Below, in pieces: positions 25,001 through 40,000 of a stretch of DNA of 64,000 bases. Under the pieces are notes generated by a model. It was not told the DNA's origin, ran no database searches, and was given only the letters and a program-made list of their open reading frames with translations. Within the stretch, counting starts at the first letter, position 1; each line of letters opens with the position of its first letter. The stretch is taken from assembly GCA_916610825.1 (NCBI GenBank), contig OU744451.1:186001-250000 (forward strand), written 5' to 3'. A program made the translations under genes and the position numbers. Source of the DNA: Haliclystus octoradiatus (Eukaryota > Cnidaria > Staurozoa > Stauromedusae > Haliclystidae).

Positions 25001-28000
25001 CAGGAATTTATTCTGCTGAATCTAACTGGAGTTTGCGAAGAATTTACGATTAAGCAACCGTCTATTTACTTTCAAATTTCAATGATCTATCTAGACGATT
25101 TATATCAACAAATGGAGCAAAAATTCTCGCATTTACTAACACATGAAATGTGACACGTTTTAGCTTTTAATGACGGTAGTATAGTACAAGCAGCGAGCTG
25201 CGCAAAAAGTACTCAACATTTTTGCTTAATAGAAAGAGATATCAATGTCACCAATGAAAACTAGCCATTTCTTTTGTGCTGCTTATTCATTCTTCCATCG
25301 GGCATTGACAGAATGCCAATTTCACATGCTCAAGTGTGTTCAGCAATTGCTTGAGCCTATTTTATTAGCACGACAAGAGCAAGACGAGATAAAACTCCGA
25401 ACTCACTTATTCAAGAATGCAAGTTGTAAACAGCCACAGATGAGAATTTAGAATTGTTACCAATAGCTCGAACAAAGTGTAAAACTGTAAATTAAAACCC
25501 CGAGTGAAATACTCACATTCATAAAACATCACTATAAATGTTAATCATGATGATATTATCATCATTCAAGTTTTAAGTGAAATTATTTTCAGATTGCAAA
25601 ATTATTATCCAATTCATCTCGGACCGCTATGAAATTATTTCTTGGCGATAATGAAAAGAAGAAATTGCAAATATATCAAAGATATTATGAAATTCAGTTT
25701 TAGCACTCATGGTCAGCTATATGTAGCATGCTCAAGGGTTATCCATGGGTATGCAGTAAATCTGTATATTGCCATCAACAAGTCTCACAAAAGAAAACGA
25801 AAAAATGTACAAAGAAATAATTTTGCCACTTAAATGTGTAAATAACGTGTCTCATATTATCTGCTGTTAATCAGTTTTTTGATATTTGTGTTTCTTATTC
25901 AAATTTTGTAGACCTAGCCTAGTGTAAATGTATATAGGTTTTCCTATTTTAATCGTAGGTCCTCATACATCAAACAATAATCTTTGAATAATGTATTAAT
26001 TGACATTATTGCCCCCCATGCAAGCTAATATGCATGTAGCCTCTACATTCTACAACACGCATTGCGTGTAACTGATATTCTAGTTACAGCAAAATATACA
26101 ATTTGAAGCATTTCTTAAATGATTTCTCCCCCTCTATTACAGACAGGGGGCTGCTGTATAGAGGTGACTGCTAGAGAGGGTTTGAGTGTTGAATGATAGG
26201 GTGTAATGTAGTTTCTTCTCTCTATGAGAATTGAGCTTACCAAAACCTTAAAGGATACGTGTAACAGACTTTGAGCACTTATCAGTCTCAAATTTACTTG
26301 GCTGCATTACACTAAGGCTGCATTTGTATTTTGTATTTTTATTATTATTTCAGGCTGTTCCAGACAAGCTGGCATTGTTTAAATTCTTATGTAATGATTT
26401 CCACAGTTGTCTATTTCCTGATAAACCAGTTGTAATTGAGAATGACCAATCAGCCATCGTTACTGTATACACAGAGTTTCTTCATTTTGTGTTGCAATTT
26501 AGAGGCAATGATGATGACGTAACGTTTGACAAGAATGAAGCAGCAAACTTAGTTTTGCAGCATGTAAGTTTATAATTTAATCAAAACATATAATTAGCTG
26601 CAATTTATTCATGATGGCCTTCTGCCATGTCAACAGTGTTCATAAAATGGGAAATTCTTGGATTGAGAGTCCTGGCATTCACGTTTCTGTAATACAGTGT
26701 AACTCCGTTCGCATTACCAATGTTAGCACTTATGCAGCAAAGCTTAAACATTACATGAAATGTTTTTAATTTCATGAACGGTTCAATAGTTCAAGAACTT
26801 CTCATGAACTGTACATCAAATGTCTGTGAGTCCATGAACTGTTCATCTATTTCGTAGGGTTGACTTTATGATGGCACTTAACCCTATTACCTAATTTTAA
26901 TTAATAATTAATTATAACCTTATTATCTAAACCGTCATTCATATTCTTATCCAGGCCATGAAAATGTTTGAAGATTTGCTGGAGAATTTTCAAGATTCTG
27001 TTGTAGAGAAATTCTTCCAATCATTATTCAACCTTCTCAAATACTGTGATGTGCATTCTGATTTAGAAAATATCTCACATTTTATCAATTGCTTTTGGAA
27101 AGAAATTAAAGATTCAGTATTAACAAAGTTACGTAATCAAGAATTATTGGAATCTAATGATGGCAAAACGATTAGATTGTCTTCACGTTTTCTCATTCAT
27201 TGCTGTAAGGTTGTCGTTAGTGAATCTTGGAATAGAAACCCAATGATAAAAAGCAATAAAGAAGATGTTACCTTGACTGCAATACAGTCTCAATTGCTTA
27301 TAGATTTAATACGCAATTCCAGTATTGTTTGTTTAAAGAATGGTTTTAATAAATCACATAATCATCTAAAAATATTATCGGAAATCTTGAAAATTAATTG
27401 TAATGATGGTATTGCAGAGTATCTTATCAATGAATGTAAAGAGTCACAATGTAATAGCGGACAAAGAAGTTTAGAAGTAAATGGAAAAGATTTTTATATT
27501 TATCTCGTTGAACCTTTACTTACATTATCACGTACGATGGAGAAAGATAAATGTCCATCGCATGATATATTTTTGGAATCTGCAATTGATGTTATTGTGA
27601 CTTTATTGGATCAAAGACCAGACATCAATGCCTCTGACTTAAACACAATTGTTTCACAGGTAAATAGTTTCTTGAAGTTGCTACTTTATTAATATCCCGT
27701 CCCATTCTGTAGCACAAGGAAGATTGTACATTGAGTGTTACGCCGTGTGCTCATTACACTAGACAAGATATCTAAACTTCTTGACATACACAAGGCATAC
27801 ACAATGTGCCTGTGACTCTCACGTTCATAAAGTGATACATTGAATAAATGCTCTTGCCTACATTTCATCATGAACATTTCATGAATAGTGCAGGGAGTTA
27901 TCCAGAATGTCCAACTAAATCTCATAAAAAAGAACATTTAACGTTTAAAATTGCACTTGCCATAACTGCCTCATCAATAGGCTGTAACAAATTAATTGAC

Positions 28001-31000
28001 TTGTTGGGAATTTTTCTCTCAAAAGAAGGCACTGTAAATGTTTAGCTGCTGTGAGATATTGTTCTTCTTCTGCGGTTCTTGCACAAGTAGTATTACAGTG
28101 TGTTACTTGTCTTGTTCATAATGGGCAAACCATCCCTCCTCTCTCCCATCGCATCATTTTTTTGATTTATAATATGCTATTTTGCAGATAAATGGACTTG
28201 ATGAAATCTATTGGCTATCATACAAGGTTGATATTAATCAATATTGATTAATTAATTAATTAATTAATTGTTATAACTTATTCTTATTACTACCTTTAAT
28301 CAATTTGAAACTTGATGCAATAACTCAATATTTTATGTCTCTTGACAGCAAATTCCTTTTAATTTTTTGAAATGTTTTATTCCTAATACTCATTGCCTGG
28401 ACAGTAACTTTAACACTTTTACTACATAAACCACACTCGAAGTAGACAGAATTACCATGGCATTGCTCTTTTCAATTTCCGAAGAGTTAAATTGAGAACG
28501 CCGAAGACATTAAAATCCAATTTACATCACAAACAAAACAATGGGATCTACCTTGGGAACCAGAATATTTTTGTCGAAGTAACAATGTCATGATGATGTC
28601 ATGATGTCTATAGAAATCCTACTAAATTTGTTGACAAAAATTACAAACTTCTGATTTCTGGTCAATCTTATTGCATCCTAGATCCCTGGATTCCGACTTT
28701 TCTCGTCACAGGGATTTGGTCTGGTCATGTTTAGGCCTGCAGTCACGCTCAAACTTATTTAATGATTGGCAAATATCATTTTATAATTCTAGATTTCAAT
28801 GTTGAGTTGTAGAAAACATTTCTGGGAAACACTACGCAGAGGCGATGTAACGTCAGCTATAATGAAAACATTCCATTCTTTATTTGAAACAAAAGAAAAT
28901 AAAAATATGAACCGTGGATGGGATCTTGCCTCTATCATTTTTAAAGGAGATGAAAACGGTGAGTGGTCATTTATCATTATAGTTTGAACGATGGGTTTAG
29001 AAGCCTTCAGTGTTATAAATGTGTGAAAGTTTTTTTATACCATTTGAAAAACACATTCCATTAACTTTTCATTGGAATTTAATTTATCCTTTAACATAAA
29101 ACGGCTCTTTTTTATTACATGTTTTCACAAACATTTTTATGGCTATTGACACAAAGATTTAGACCATTCAACGTCCATGAACTTGATTAACTGCCTTTTA
29201 CATTCATTCCCAAAGTAGCATTGTGACTTTTAAGCCAATCAAATAGGATAGTGCTAACAGTTATTTGATTTATATATTTGTATATTTTTGCTTTTATTTC
29301 TCTTTTAGATCGTCTCGTCTCTAATGATTGTTTGAATGAATTCTTTCATCTTGCAAAATCAAATTCAATTTTCCTCGACAGATCCATTTTTATTAATTCT
29401 GATTCAAGTAGATTCCTGGGGTTATGTGCTACAATATTACCGGTTCTAAAGGTCAGTATATTCTTTCTATTTTCAATAATGTATGTTTGTGATTGCCAGT
29501 AAAGTCAGTTCCGTAAGCACAAGTTCTTCTTTTAGTTTAGAGACATACAAAGAACTGACAGGGAATCCAACCCTGATTTCCTGCAGTTACTCTGCCATCC
29601 AGCTACCAGCGCATATTAGATTGAATTTGGATTTTGTGTCTTTGTGAATCCACTAACAATTACCGTATAAATAAAGACAAGACTGAGTTGACCTTTGGGG
29701 ATCTGAACCACAGTCCAGTCTATCATATTTGACGTCCGACTGCCATGAAATGTATCAAATGGTGTTGCAATTGTTTATTGGTGTTGATACCGTTTGGCAA
29801 TAAAAAATGTACACCATTTTATGTTCATGAACTTAGTTTGCAGGAGAGTCTTCTATCTCAGCAGATGAAACACCTTCAGTAGTTACTAAGCAACAGAGCA
29901 ATTTCTAGATTGGATGATTTCTTCATTGTTTTATCTTCTACAGAATGAATGTGCTGAGTCATCACAAGAAGCTTTGCTTTCCTTGGTAATGTTATCATTA
30001 GATCATTTCCATGGTAAGTTTTGTGTGATTAAAAATGATGATGATGAGCTTTTGCAAATTGTTTGCCTTGAGATCTACAACATGGCAATAGTAACTGAGA
30101 CGGTAATAACGCCCTACCGAAGGTCCCCATATCTCTCTTCTATTTCTAGAAGAGTTGCTCTTTTTGCCAAGAGCAATGGCTGTAAATGCTCTTTATTGAT
30201 CTCAGCTGCGACACTGCCGATCAATTTCAACAGACGTCATGACAGGCAGAACATGATTGTCAATCTGAGACTGCAGTATAGATGTGGTCGTGATAACATG
30301 GCCGTGTGCATGCAAATGTCTTTCTATTATAAATGTCTATTTATTATAATTGCATGTTTCCTCTTTATTTTTGACAGATGACATTCAAAATGCAACATCA
30401 AATGTATTGAAGATAGCATTTAATCAGTTTTTAGCCCTTGATCATGATAATATCAATGTTTTCCTTCAAAAGTTAAGCAAAGGATTGACAGTAAGATGCC
30501 TATCTTCATCATCAAATCATCTGAGGTATTCTTGAGATATTATCTTTCTGCAGAATTACTTATCCTCTTGCTGTCAACGGTACAGTTTTCACAATCATGA
30601 ATTTTTAATAAATAAATATCTTGTTGTAAAGAGTTAAGACGAATAAGCCAGAAAAATAAGCAGAGTCAAGTTCCAAATTTAGACGCTTTACCAAACATTT
30701 ACAAACACTTGTGATATGATATGAAGAGACTGGATACTACAAATATGGTAATAATAATAATAGGTTATAATTATAATAGTTATAATCACTAAATTAAAGA
30801 GAAACTCAACATTATACTTGTACATCTTACTTGTGAACTATTGATGAATTGTTCGTAAACTATATTCACGGACAGTTTGTAACCATTTCCAATTGTGCAA
30901 CTTGTGACTTTGTCGTCATAATAAATGTAGATTAAAAGCAAGAGCCAACAAACAGTGGGGATTCACCTAGATCCCAGAAGACTAGAGGAAAATCCGAAGG

Positions 31001-34000
31001 AAAATGATAGCTAATCTCCAACACAAAAGTTGTACATTTTCTAGGATTCCGTAAGGCTAAAGCTTTTGTTAGTTACTGATCAAAAGACGACTTTGAAGCT
31101 ATTCTTCCATCCTTAGAATCTCACCATCCACTATTCCTGATCATTTTTTTCTTTCTATTTCTGTCCGTAATGTTATTATTTAGATTTCATTTGTTTTGGA
31201 TTTTAGTGTTACATCTTTGTCAAAAGTGCTTAATTCTTTGTTGTCAGCTTTGGCTGCATTGAAAGACTTGAAATATTTATCGCAGTTTATCGATTCTATT
31301 GTTCCAAATCAAAGTCAAATGATATCGCTTATCAACAGCTTAACTATCAATGTAAGTCGATTTGTTGTTTTCAGTGTGATGCAATACTGATAAATTATAA
31401 TTAAAAACTAGACAAATTTACAGAGAATATATGTTTGTTGTTTCATGTAAGTGCTTCACAAGGAGACGTATGAATCAATTTTAAAGAAAGTTGTTTTTTC
31501 ACAGCGGAATGTTCTTTAATAATATGTTGTAATTTCTATCCCTCTACAGCTCTGAACCGCTGACCAAGTTTTACTTTATGAAATTGTTCAAAGCCGGAAA
31601 TTTTTTACATTATTCATGATTTTGAATTTCCATGCATATGAAGCAGTCAATCAAATTGAAGGAATATGATATCACATTTTATAATATTCATTTAAATAAA
31701 TAAATAGAGTCAATAAATGCACATATTTTGAGTTTTTTATGCAATACTCAGAGATTACGAAAGAAACTTGTGATCTTTGTGCATTCGAATTGATGTTTTA
31801 CCCATACAATTTCTTTGTTTCTACTCTACAGAATAATTGGTTTGAAATTGATGTGATTGATAGCAACATTACATGCTTTACAGATTCTATTGGATCATCC
31901 AACAACATACACAATAACGAAATGGAAAAAGCCATAAAAATATCTGGATTTGTAATTTCAATGATGACAGCGTTATTAAAAATAAAGACGGATGAAATTG
32001 TTGAGTTTTTGAGTCGAAAAGATCTTCTTACTGTTTTAGTCGATTGTATGGCAATGTTAAAAATAGTTCAATCTTCGATTGGATTGAAGAACAACAAGGT
32101 TTTTATTTTATTTATCAAATAGATTAGTGGATTACTGCTCAGTCAATCAGAACATTGGAAGAAATAATTTTGTACCACATGTAATGTAATACTTAATTAG
32201 ATTGAAGCCAAGAAACAGAAACAGTTGTTTTCCTCATCTTTGTTTCTATTCTATATTCATCATCATCTTTGATTGAGAATATAAACCTTTAAGCCGCCGC
32301 TTTAATGAGGGGGCTTTTGTATACTATGTTTAATTTCTGATTTGTTTTAACAGTAAATGTGTTTTCTTGTTGCTATTTGGAATTTGAAGTGTATTTTTAA
32401 GGGCCTTATCAAACAAAGCTGTTGCTCTTATGAATGGCATTTTGTTTGTGTTGCTATTCTGTTTTTACGTTGCCGGACACAAACATCAACAACAGCCAAT
32501 CAGCAATCAGTATCAAATTCAATGATTTTATTAATTATTATAGAGAATTTTAAATTTTTAAATTATTTAATTGTAGTCTTACTTGGTTTGTGCTAAAGAA
32601 AACAGTGGTGACCTTTGCAAACGGTTACATGGTTTGGAGTTGATGATGAAGAATTGTATTGAAAATGATCAACTGCCTCTTGCCTCCGTATTGGATATAT
32701 CAATTAACAGGTAACGCAATCTTAAATGTCACCAGCAGTATTTAAAACACACATTTAGCTAACAGTGTCATAACTAGGAACATTTATGTCAACATTGAAA
32801 TGTACAGTGTTACATGTATGCTATAACAGTCAGAATTGACCACTCTAGATAGTTGGCCTTGTATACAGCGTCGATTCAATTGAAGATACCATTTGAGACA
32901 TTGCATGAGTGACCACCACTATAGACAGATGGTTGCTGTATAAGGGTAACTGCTATAACGGGTTTGATTGAATCTAGATAATTCTCAGACTTGCCCATTA
33001 AGTTTGTGAACTTGAAATGACACATTTTCCTTTCTGATGAGAATATGCAGCATGGAGAAAAAAGACGGGTGACGCAAAGTACTTATTTTAGCCCTCTTCT
33101 TGTTGACATTTTCAAAAATATTTAATGTTTCGACTATCAACTCTTTTGAAATCTAAACTCTAAACAGTATGTTCTCACTGCCATTGAAAGATAGATTAAA
33201 TAGGATTTTCCAGCCAGTGAAGCGAGATTCAACTATTTCAAACATTTATGAATAATTTAAAATCACAACGTGAGAAAAGGAAATAAAAATAAAAATTACT
33301 CATTAATAATGCAACTTTATCTTAATAATTCTCTTTCATTAGAGAAAAATATGTTTCATTTAGAAACAAAACTGTTCAAAACGTGAATTGAAATTTCAGG
33401 ATTTTCTAGCAGTATTTTGGTCCTTTGTGTCAGCCATTATAGATGCCCATGGTTGCTACGTGTTTTTCTTGAAGTCTGTCAATGGAATCAGCAGTCTATA
33501 TAGGTCTATGGTTCATATAAAGTTCATTTAATCTTGAAGCATATCACTGTTATTAAAAATATTCCCAAACTGTTTATTTATGAGAAAACGTTATTCTATG
33601 TTCATTTGTTATGTATTTCAAAGTTAATAATTAATAATTAATGTCATTTCAGCTATTCAAATTCCAAACCTGCTCTCGGTTGTAATATCCTAAAAGATAT
33701 TCTCAGTTTAACAAAAAGAAGGAAAGAATCAGAACAATTCATAGAAGCTTTGGTTGCTAAGGTTACATCAGCATGTCCATGTGAATCCGAAGCAGTCTCA
33801 TCTGAAATTAAATCTGCGTTGAAGGAGTGTGGTAGTCCGTCCGTGGCACGTCTTGCAATTGAATGTCTACGAGACAATGTTTTTGATGACTGCTGTGGAA
33901 AATCAGTTCAACGTAAGATGTTTTTATATTCTCTGATGATATCCATTAGAAAACAGCACTCTCTACATCTATAAGATATCAGTAGGCAAATGTTGTTTTG

Positions 34001-37000
34001 ATTTGTACAAAGAAGAAGGATTTATAAAAAGATTTTTGGTGTTTTTGTGTATTTAATGCAAAATATAAAAACTTCAAACTAAATTATTATACTTTTATGT
34101 GATACGGTAAGACCTATACAATTTAGCTAAATTTTTAATTGACCACTATATTTTATACAGGTGACCTTTATATGCAGGTTGAATTCAATAGAATCTAGCT
34201 CTTTTATATATTACTGAAGTGGCCTTTATTTGGAGATGCACAATATAACAGATTGACTGAATTCAAATATTTCAATCTTGGGTCATTCTATGGCAAATCA
34301 CACGGTTACATATTCATTTACAATGATGGACAATAAAAATAATAATATAAAAATCCAGAATCAAATTATGTATCTGAGTACTGAATACAGCTTTAATGGC
34401 ATTTTTAATTTGGTCAATTATTGACAATGTTCACACCTTTTCCTAAAGTTTGAGGTGTTGTTAAATCGTTACTTTTTGGAATTTTGAAGTAAAATTTGGA
34501 TTTTCTGACTTCACTCAGCAAGTCTTGCTCATATTCCAACTTTCAAATAAGCGGTAAAGGCGAGAGTCAAACTGTGTGATTTGCCATGGAATGAGGACTG
34601 ACCCTCTTTGCTTCTATTGAAGGAGACCAATAGACCAATGCTGTATAATACATTTGATATTGTATATTTTTTTATCTCCATTTATTAGATGTTTCAGTTG
34701 TCCTTGATTTGTTTGTTACTGCACTTCAAACGTGGTACTCCCTGTACGGAACTGGTCCAGATGCGCCTGATGATTTATCAGCTAGTCTTATTAGTTTCCT
34801 AGAGCAGATTCTATCATGGAAGGAATCCACAAACGGTGCAATGATGCTAACCACTAGTACGCTACATGACGCAACCAATTTATCAGTATCATTCAACGTT
34901 AGCCTCATGGAGTTTATTGGTTTGTTAATTAAACGATGTGCGGATAAAATGAAAAGCCATCTGTGGGATTTCATTCTTTGTGCTGTCTCTGGATGGTTGA
35001 ATGTGAGTTATTTTTATTATCACAATTTATTAAAACTATGTATATGAAATCATCTTTTTAGTTTATTTAGGGCAGAGTTAATTAGGTGGTCAACAATAAA
35101 CGTTTCAACGAAATTGATGTGTTTTTCAAATTGGACACCCAATGAAATTTGATATCGAAATGAAGGCCATCAAATAAATACAGTTGAAACAGTATATTTA
35201 TTTCTAATGACATATAACTCAACTATCTTGCTTGCAAAGTGGCTAGACACACACAAGGAGACTCTCGTATTAATAAATAAGTAAATAAATTGTAAACATT
35301 CCTGACATTGTTTTATCGTTTACGTCTATTTTATAGACATGCGAAGAGGCAACAACTGACTCAATTTCTGCCTACCACTCATTTTTCATTGGCAACAGCT
35401 GTGGTCTGTTTGACACTGTCTCTCGTTTCTTCTCATCATTGAAAGGTACAATTATCTATATTTCACATGTTTGGGCTAGTATAAGTCGTATATATAAACA
35501 GAGTGTAACTTGTGGGATTTATTAGTTTTTAACTACGGAAACGTTTTCCCGACTTTTAAATCCTTGATTGCATGGTCATGAAGCTTCTCCAGGTTTTTGT
35601 ATTGAAACTTTATCTTTATCATACCATCGTGTTTGAATTTTATCGAACCCTTCCTATATTGTGGTTTCTCAATGGCTTCTTTGAGCTATCTCAGTCCAGC
35701 CCCCTATGAGTTTTCTGAAATGATTGTTTCAAAGCACGTAAGACTCACATCAGACAAAAAGCAGATTTGTTGCGTGAAAGTTGCGTCATTTGCCCAGGGC
35801 TTTGAATGTTAGTAAGCTACGTCGTTTGATTAGGGTTTGGAAAGAAAAAATATTTTGCAGCATTGTTTCGTACATGTGAGGTCTATGAATTGTTGCAAAG
35901 TTATTATGTTATTCATAGCTTAGAGAGATGGGTTTGATCAATAATTAGTTAATTGTATTGTTCTGATCTCATTTCAGAAATGCCTGCTGATGAAACTGAT
36001 TCAATGACCATTTCGTCAAATAATGAAAATCCTAAATACGATGTCAAAGTACATGATCTTCCTGATGATCTGATTTCTGAATGGAGTGAATTCTTTCAAC
36101 CTGCTATGCATAATAGTATTCATCAACTGTTTAATAAATTCTGTCTTGATCAAGGTACTTAAGGTCTTTCAACCTGCTATGCATAATAGTATTCATCAAC
36201 TGTTTAATAAATTCTGTCTTGATCAAGGTACTTAAGGTGGAATGTCAGTAGTGTAAAGCAATGAAGAAGGTTTTTAGATTATGTTTGTCCCACCCTATTA
36301 AAGGACATTGAGGTTGTTGTTACTTAGTGTAGTGGTTAGGGTGTTGCAATTTTACGCGCAGGGTCTTAGGTTCAATCCCTGGCAGGAGTGCTATCGGTTG
36401 GCATCAGGAAAGGGCACCTGACTATTAAATGCACACTCACTTCAAATACTAATCAAACTAACCAAGCACCCCAGTGAAACACAACTACTAGCAAGAGCTA
36501 CTAATGAATATAAATAATTGTTGCACTGTTCTGCCTGGTTGCACCTTAGATCAGATACTGCCTTATTGTTCTGGAAAAAAGGGCCACTCCTGCATATCTG
36601 CGAGAGTGCTACAGGCTTGATTTCTTGGAAACAGTGAAAATAATAAGCAACACCTCAATCAAACGATACGATTGAACATAAGCGAATGTAGCCATGAATT
36701 ATCATATTAAATGCAGCTTTGAGAGTCACGAGAAAGGCATCAGATCACTACCACGGCTTGTGGTTTTCTTATGATGCCTGTATTGTGTTCTCACTATGCC
36801 GTGCTCTTTGCAACTTCCTATTCATTACTTGATAATTATATATTGCATATGTCGTAACTATCATTTATTATATTTCAGCCCCATCTTCTAATGAAAACAA
36901 CATCGGTATTTCCAAGACAAATATCACGCGCTCTGTATCAGGATCATTATTAAATATACCTCAGAATTATTTACATGGTTTGATTATTTCTGCTTCTACT

Positions 37001-40000
37001 GATGCTGAAACTGGTGCTGATGTTATAGATCCATTATTGAAGATTAAAGTGATTGACTTGTTTATGAAAGGATGTCCACTGTTGACGTCCAAGAATCATA
37101 CGTTACAGCTGGCTTCGTATCATCTCCTTAGCAGGTTTGCTCAACACGTTTTTACAATCTATATGTTATCAAACATACAGCCTCTCTGAAACCAGTTCAT
37201 GAAATTTTCAAAAATTAATTAACAGTTCATAAAAAATACTACTCTATAATAATGATTGGCCACAGCGGCTTGTGATTTGTTGATGCCTTCCAGTTTTCTC
37301 CTTACGTGCCTCTTGCTGTGCTATGAGACCAAAATGTATTTGTTTGGAGCTAATTTTCAGAATTTTTGCACATTATCATGTCATCGACTGGCTAAACAAC
37401 AACTGAAAGGATATATAATTCATCTGTCATTTGAGCATTTATACTTTTGTATTTAAGGGTTGGATAAATGAAAGCATTTGTTATTTTAGATTATTTATTT
37501 TCATTTCAGTGTTGCAAATCAGGTTGAACTGCCAGAAGCAAAGCAAGATGATGAATCTATTACTCAGTAAGAACTTATGTAATACTAAATGAGAGTAGTC
37601 TCAAACTGAGCTTTATTAGTTGGACGTGCCTTTGACCCAGATGTGTTGACTTCTATAAGTAAGTAAGTAAGTAAGTATTCGAAACGGCATTGCCCTACCA
37701 AAGGCTCTATCTCTCTGTCTCTCTATATGTACGTATCTCTCTTCTGTTTCTGGCGGAGTGGCTCTTTTGCTAAAAGCAATGATTGTAAATGCTCTTTACT
37801 CATTTAAATCCGCCATCAGATCGAAAATAGTACTCATTTGAACATAATTGTCATAGCCGAGAATCAATCAGTATCTAACTTAGATCCAAGCCCTTGCAAA
37901 CATTTTTGAAATTTTACACCCTGGGACTAGTCACATGTCTTTTTGTCAAGATTAAGTAGATCATCTTGAAACTCAAACGTGCTCAACCGATTTTCAAAAT
38001 TCTTTTTAAGTCTGCTACCTTTGTACAATGTACATTTACTATAAACCTACCTACCTGGAGTTTTGTTTAGATACAATGAGAAATAAAAAGTTAATGTAGC
38101 AAATGTTAGTCAGACAAAAATGTTAACCATAAAGTGCAGTTTCAAAGTGTCCAAAAAGAATTTTGAAGACCAGGAAATTGGCGCAGTAGATTTTACTTTC
38201 AAGAGAACATCCTCATAAACAAGCTTGGATATGGCTCAGAATCAAAAATGCTACATTCATTACTACTATAGTAAGTACACTGGCTACTTGACAGTGTTTC
38301 AAATAGAGGTTGATTTGCAACTAGTTTTGCTCAAAATTGTAATGGATCAGATTTTGCAGAAACATGTTTTCGGTAGAATTAATCTTTCGATTTTTACTGC
38401 AACCATAGACAACTTTCTCACTTAGCTCCATTATAAATTTAGAAACCAGTCAAATGTATTTCAATTATTGATGCTCCATCACACAATCCTATGCAGACAT
38501 CTAAGTTCACTTCTTGGTCAATATATGTGTTGTCATAACTGGCGGTTGATACGTATTTTTTGCTATATTGAATGCTTGCTATGTGTTTTATTCCAAAGGC
38601 TATTACCATCATCTTTGTTGAATATATTGCAAGAAAATACTGAAAAGACACACGCGTTTGTTGACACTCTTCATCTCCATTTTGGCGATCACTTACCTAA
38701 AGATCTATGCAGCTCTACGTTATCTCAACTCTTGAGTCATCTGTTAACATGGAAATTAGCATTACGCATATTTAACGGAGCTGATAGCAAGGGAAGAGTG
38801 AATCTTGCTAGCCACCTTGAAAAGGATTGCAATATTTTCAAGACGTTGAATTATTTCTTTAATATTTTGCACAAATCCAAAGATTACAAATCAGTGATTG
38901 TCATCCAAGGTATAGTTGATTAAGGCTGCTATGTTTACTACACTATATATAATATATTGTAGATACTACGCTATGCTATGTGATGATGCGGTAGTACCAC
39001 CTGTGTCAGATCATGCGAATCACAGCTCATGAAATTCAAAGTAAAGTTATCTCGTGAAACGCTAAACCATTAAGTGGTTCCCTTTTGATGAAATTTTCGT
39101 AGAGATTATATTGCTACAGTATTTAATATGTTAATAACAGGGCTAGTGAACATTTGTCATCAAAGCTAATGAACGTTATAACTTATGTTTTCATCAGAAT
39201 TAAAATCAGGGGAGACTTTCTTGGATGATTTATCAAAACGGTTTTGGAGAAGTGCGATGCTGATGTTTCATCTCGTCCCTAGAATAGCTGTCCCACTTTT
39301 TGATTTTTCATTAGGCCTCCAATTAGTTAATCCAACAAACTTGTTGGATGACAAATGCTACCTTCTAGAAATAGCGGTGCTCAACTTGATCTTCAACTCA
39401 ATCCAATGAAAGAATATTCTTTAAAGTTAACTTCTATTGTTCAACCTCCTATCTACGATACAGACATGGAAGAGCTACTGGAAAAAGCTGACTTTCTCAG
39501 GTGGTGACAGGATCACTAGCTGGTTTCTAACATGAATCATAATTATATCGCTCCCACCCTTCAAGCTCCAAAACACCAAATGTAATAACTCAGTTCCTGT
39601 CACTCAACAATTTGAAATGTTGAAATTAATGTAAAGCAAAGCCTCTTAATGTAAAGACATCTCTGCAGTTGATGATTGATTGCATTTATTGTATTTAGTT
39701 AAATTATGTGAAGGTTTTTCATTACTTTTGACTAATTCCATGCATGGCAGTCAATACCCTAAAAGCAGCTGAGTTGTATTTTCTAAATTTAACACTTTTA
39801 ATAAATTATGTCTGCTTTTAATTTCAGATCATGAAATGAGTGTTGCTGACTTGCAATCAATAGCTGCTCATGTTTATGCAATGGCCTTGAGTTGCGTACC
39901 GGCTGTCGTTAGAGTGTGGCTAAACAGTTCATTAGACAGACGCTCAGCTGCCATTGTGGAAAGGTGAGCAACAAGGCTAGAATAATATATTTATATTTAA

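Noticed and set aside
39210-39409. Reading exon 26 of LTN1 straight through to the TGA at about 39409
   Set aside because: It would end the protein before the RWD and RING regions; the donor at 39251 restores phase and exact length agreement with human LTN1.
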